From NCBI GenBank assembly GCA_965246855.1, contig CBDFFP010000005.1, forward strand, positions 744,001 to 808,000: a stretch of DNA of 64,000 nt, given 5' to 3'. Below the pieces are notes generated by a model, which saw only the letters and a list, made by a program, of their open reading frames with translations, ran no database searches and was not told where the DNA came from. The number at the start of each line of letters is the position of its first letter. Within the stretch, counting starts at the first letter, position 1. Of the stretch, positions 62,381-64,000 are shown piece by piece. Both the position numbers and the translations under genes were made by a program. This stretch comes from UBA1952 sp965246855 (GTDB lineage: Bacteria; Bacteroidota; Bacteroidia; Chitinophagales; Chitinophagaceae).

Positions 62381-63562
62381 ATGCAACTGTTTTATTTTCC
62401 CGGCCTCAGTCATTCTTTTCATCCTTCCAGTGCCGCCATGCTGACGCGCATCAGCTATCTGCTGGCCGATACCACCTTGCTGGCACCGGAGACGCATTTC
62501 CTCATGGATTTTGCCTTTACCGCCCGGGATTTGCCGTTCAGCAAGAAGATAGAGGCGGTCATTAACCACATAAACGGAACGTCGCCGGAACATGCTGCCG
62601 TCATGCGCGGACACGCAGAAACCTACCGCCAAATGCGGGCGCTGAAACGCAAGGACAAGATGGCGCTTGTAATCATAAAGCAGTTTGAGAATCTGGTGGA
62701 GCAGCAATTCAAGGACTATGTAACAACGCTGAACAAAACCTTCGCCGATTATGGCCTTGCACAGTTGCAGGAGATTATCTACGAAGACGCTATGCACTAC
62801 TGCGATTTTGGCTTCAACCGTGCAGAGTCTCCCAAAGACAGAGAACTGAACGTGAGCGACATCCTGCAACTCAAAGGAGACGACCCGGAACAACCCGATG
62901 GCGGCCCGCCCATAGAAGACCGTGCCTTTCTGCTACCTGCCGAGTTTTTAACTACCGATGCGCCGCCCATGAACCGCCTGCGCTCCATAGAAAAAGCTTT
63001 TGAAGAAGACGCAGAAGCGGATGATGCACAAATACTTTGGGCCGAGCCGCTGCTGACGCTCTCCACCGGCATTCAGGCCATGAACGCAACAGAGCTTCGG
63101 GCCGTGCGTCAGGAATTGCACACGCCGGGCAGCGCCTTCCGCCGCGCCGCCGATGAATGGATAGCAGGTGGATACCACAACCAGCGCAGCCCGCGCGAAA
63201 GTGCCCGCTTTGTGGCCGACACGTTGAAGCCCGCCACCGCGCCGCTGCAAGAGGCCATTGCGCAAAACAAAATCCTCGGCGCCCACCGGCTGGCCACCTC
63301 CGGCACGGCAACAGACGACATGCAGCTTTTCGCCGCCGAGATGCCCTTGAACGCCGTGTGGGCGTTCTATGAAAGAGCAAAAGGACTGGAAGAAGAAACG
63401 CTTCAAAAGCTGCGCGCCGTCTGGGATACAGCGGGCGCGCGTCGCTTCCCCATGTTTATCCTCAACATGCCTTTGACAAAAACAAACCCCAATACCGGAG
63501 AAAATACCGCCGCGCCGGAAGGAGAAATTCCAACCTCGATTCGCAAGCGCATAGACCTTTAA
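62381..63562 (+). CDS. MQLFYF-family protein 3
   Basis: A 393-residue paralogue, more diverged: MQLFYFPG, ISYLLADT, KRKDKMALVIIKQFEN near 90, DILQLKGDDPEQPD, ILWAEPLLTLSTGIQ, AVRQELHTPGSAFRRAADEW, SPRESARFVADTLKPA, LRAVWDTAGARRFPMF and the end RKRIDL. The PPGAGP loop of proteins 1 and 2 is replaced by DAPPMNRLRSIEK. 36 bp after protein 2. Confidence 0.8.
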   Translation: MQLFYFPGLSHSFHPSSAAMLTRISYLLADTTLLAPETHFLMDFAFTARDLPFSKKIEAVINHINGTSPEHAAVMRGHAETYRQMRALKRKDKMALVIIKQFENLVEQQFKDYVTTLNKTFADYGLAQLQEIIYEDAMHYCDFGFNRAESPKDRELNVSDILQLKGDDPEQPDGGPPIEDRAFLLPAEFLTTDAPPMNRLRSIEKAFEEDAEADDAQILWAEPLLTLSTGIQAMNATELRAVRQELHTPGSAFRRAADEWIAGGYHNQRSPRESARFVADTLKPATAPLQEAIAQNKILGAHRLATSGTATDDMQLFAAEMPLNAVWAFYERAKGLEEETLQKLRAVWDTAGARRFPMFILNMPLTKTNPNTGENTAAPEGEIPTSIRKRIDL

Positions 63563-63584
63563 AAAGAAAAACCCTTCCCGGCCC

Positions 63585-64000
63585 ATGCAACTGTTCTATT
63601 TTCCCGGCCACCTCCACGCAAGCTTCAGCCCTGTCTGCCTGGGCACGGCATTCCGCGTGGGCTTCCTGCTTGCCGACGTGGCCATCACCACCGGGCAGGC
63701 GCGGATGATGATTGATATTCACCTGCCGGAACACAAAGTAAGCGATGCCGCAAAGCTGAAAAAGGTACTGGATTTGTTTACCCATCAGGCGCCCGATCTG
63801 GCCCGGCGGTTGCGGGAGCTTTCCGTCATTGCCAGAGGGATAAGCACCCAAAAGCGCAAAGACAAAAAGATGCTTTTCGCCCTCAAAAAGTACGAAGAGA
63901 GTCTCGAGATAAACTACGGCGTTTACAAGGATTGTGTCCTCCGCAGCCTGCTTCCGCATAAGCTCCTGCCCCTGCGCGATTTACTCACAGATGCCGCTGT
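63585..64000 (+). CDS. MQLFYF-family protein 4 (N-terminal part, runs off the window)
   Basis: The visible 138 residues read MQLFYFPGHLHASF, then VGFLLADV and STQKRKDKKMLFALKKYEES near 92-110, the family's N-terminal block and basic helix. 22 bp after protein 3, so the operon continues beyond the right edge. Confidence 0.8.
   Translation, partial: MQLFYFPGHLHASFSPVCLGTAFRVGFLLADVAITTGQARMMIDIHLPEHKVSDAAKLKKVLDLFTHQAPDLARRLRELSVIARGISTQKRKDKKMLFALKKYEESLEINYGVYKDCVLRSLLPHKLLPLRDLLTDAA

Noticed and set aside
1..64000. tRNA or rRNA genes
   Set aside because: Reading the gaps on both strands showed no cloverleaf with a GGTTCRA-type T-loop and no rRNA-like sequence; a computed scan was not possible here.

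Overview
The window comes from a Bacteroidota chromosome, most likely a Chitinophagaceae-like member of the Sphingobacteriia/Chitinophagia. The evidence is six proteins with a type IX secretion (T9SS) C-terminal sorting domain, a Bacteroidota-type GGGP synthase, heme A synthase and DUF502/DUF1015 proteins, sparse Shine-Dalgarno signals, and Bacteroidota -7 promoter elements (TAnnTTTG). Most of the DNA is moderately GC-rich. Two islands, about 39.95-41.8 kb and 53.4-54.3 kb, are clearly AT-rich and look acquired. I found no tRNA, rRNA or CRISPR array.

Layout. 1-19.9 kb is mostly housekeeping: purH (partial), transketolase C-half, a TonB receptor behind a TPP riboswitch, a T9SS Omp28-like protein, kdsD, GGGP synthase, mscL, a TetR regulator, a decayed Rpn-type nuclease gene, heme A synthase, an M16-like protein, a C10 peptidase with a lipoprotein, DUF502, serC and DUF1015. 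19.9-22.5 kb is a restriction-modification locus in which a NotI-like endonuclease and a D12-class adenine methylase sit between the two ends of a broken type IIG enzyme. 22.7-39.6 kb holds lineage-specific proteins, a 3,142-residue secreted subtilase, a dipeptide epimerase and more T9SS cargo. 39.6-46.5 kb is a rearranged stretch: a truncated membrane gene, a frameshifted AT-rich AAA ATPase, a stand-alone C-terminal carB half, RidA, a porin, and a kup/DEAD-box chimera. 46.6-51.3 kb is a class II ribonucleotide reductase with an intein, preceded by two inverted DnaA boxes. 51.3-64 kb is accessory: two toxin-antitoxin pairs, a HipBST system, and an expanding family of about 395-residue proteins that begin MQLFYF, accompanied by small helical proteins.

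Two things stand out. First, five intergenic arrays of imperfect 21-bp repeats, each with its own sequence but the same period, end 100-130 bp before a start codon. Three of them precede lineage-specific hypothetical genes. A related layer of 7-bp-period repeats lies in intergenic DNA and also inside serC and nrdJ. Second, the MQLFYF cluster (about 56.4-64 kb, continuing off the end) has four paralogues, four small partner proteins and two near-identical promoters. It is the best candidate for an undescribed multi-gene system.

Several junctions record past recombination: the type IIG remnants around the NotI-like pair, the duplicated nrdJ 3' end around a toxin-antitoxin cassette, the shared tail of the two antitoxins, and the tail-to-tail kup/helicase fusion.
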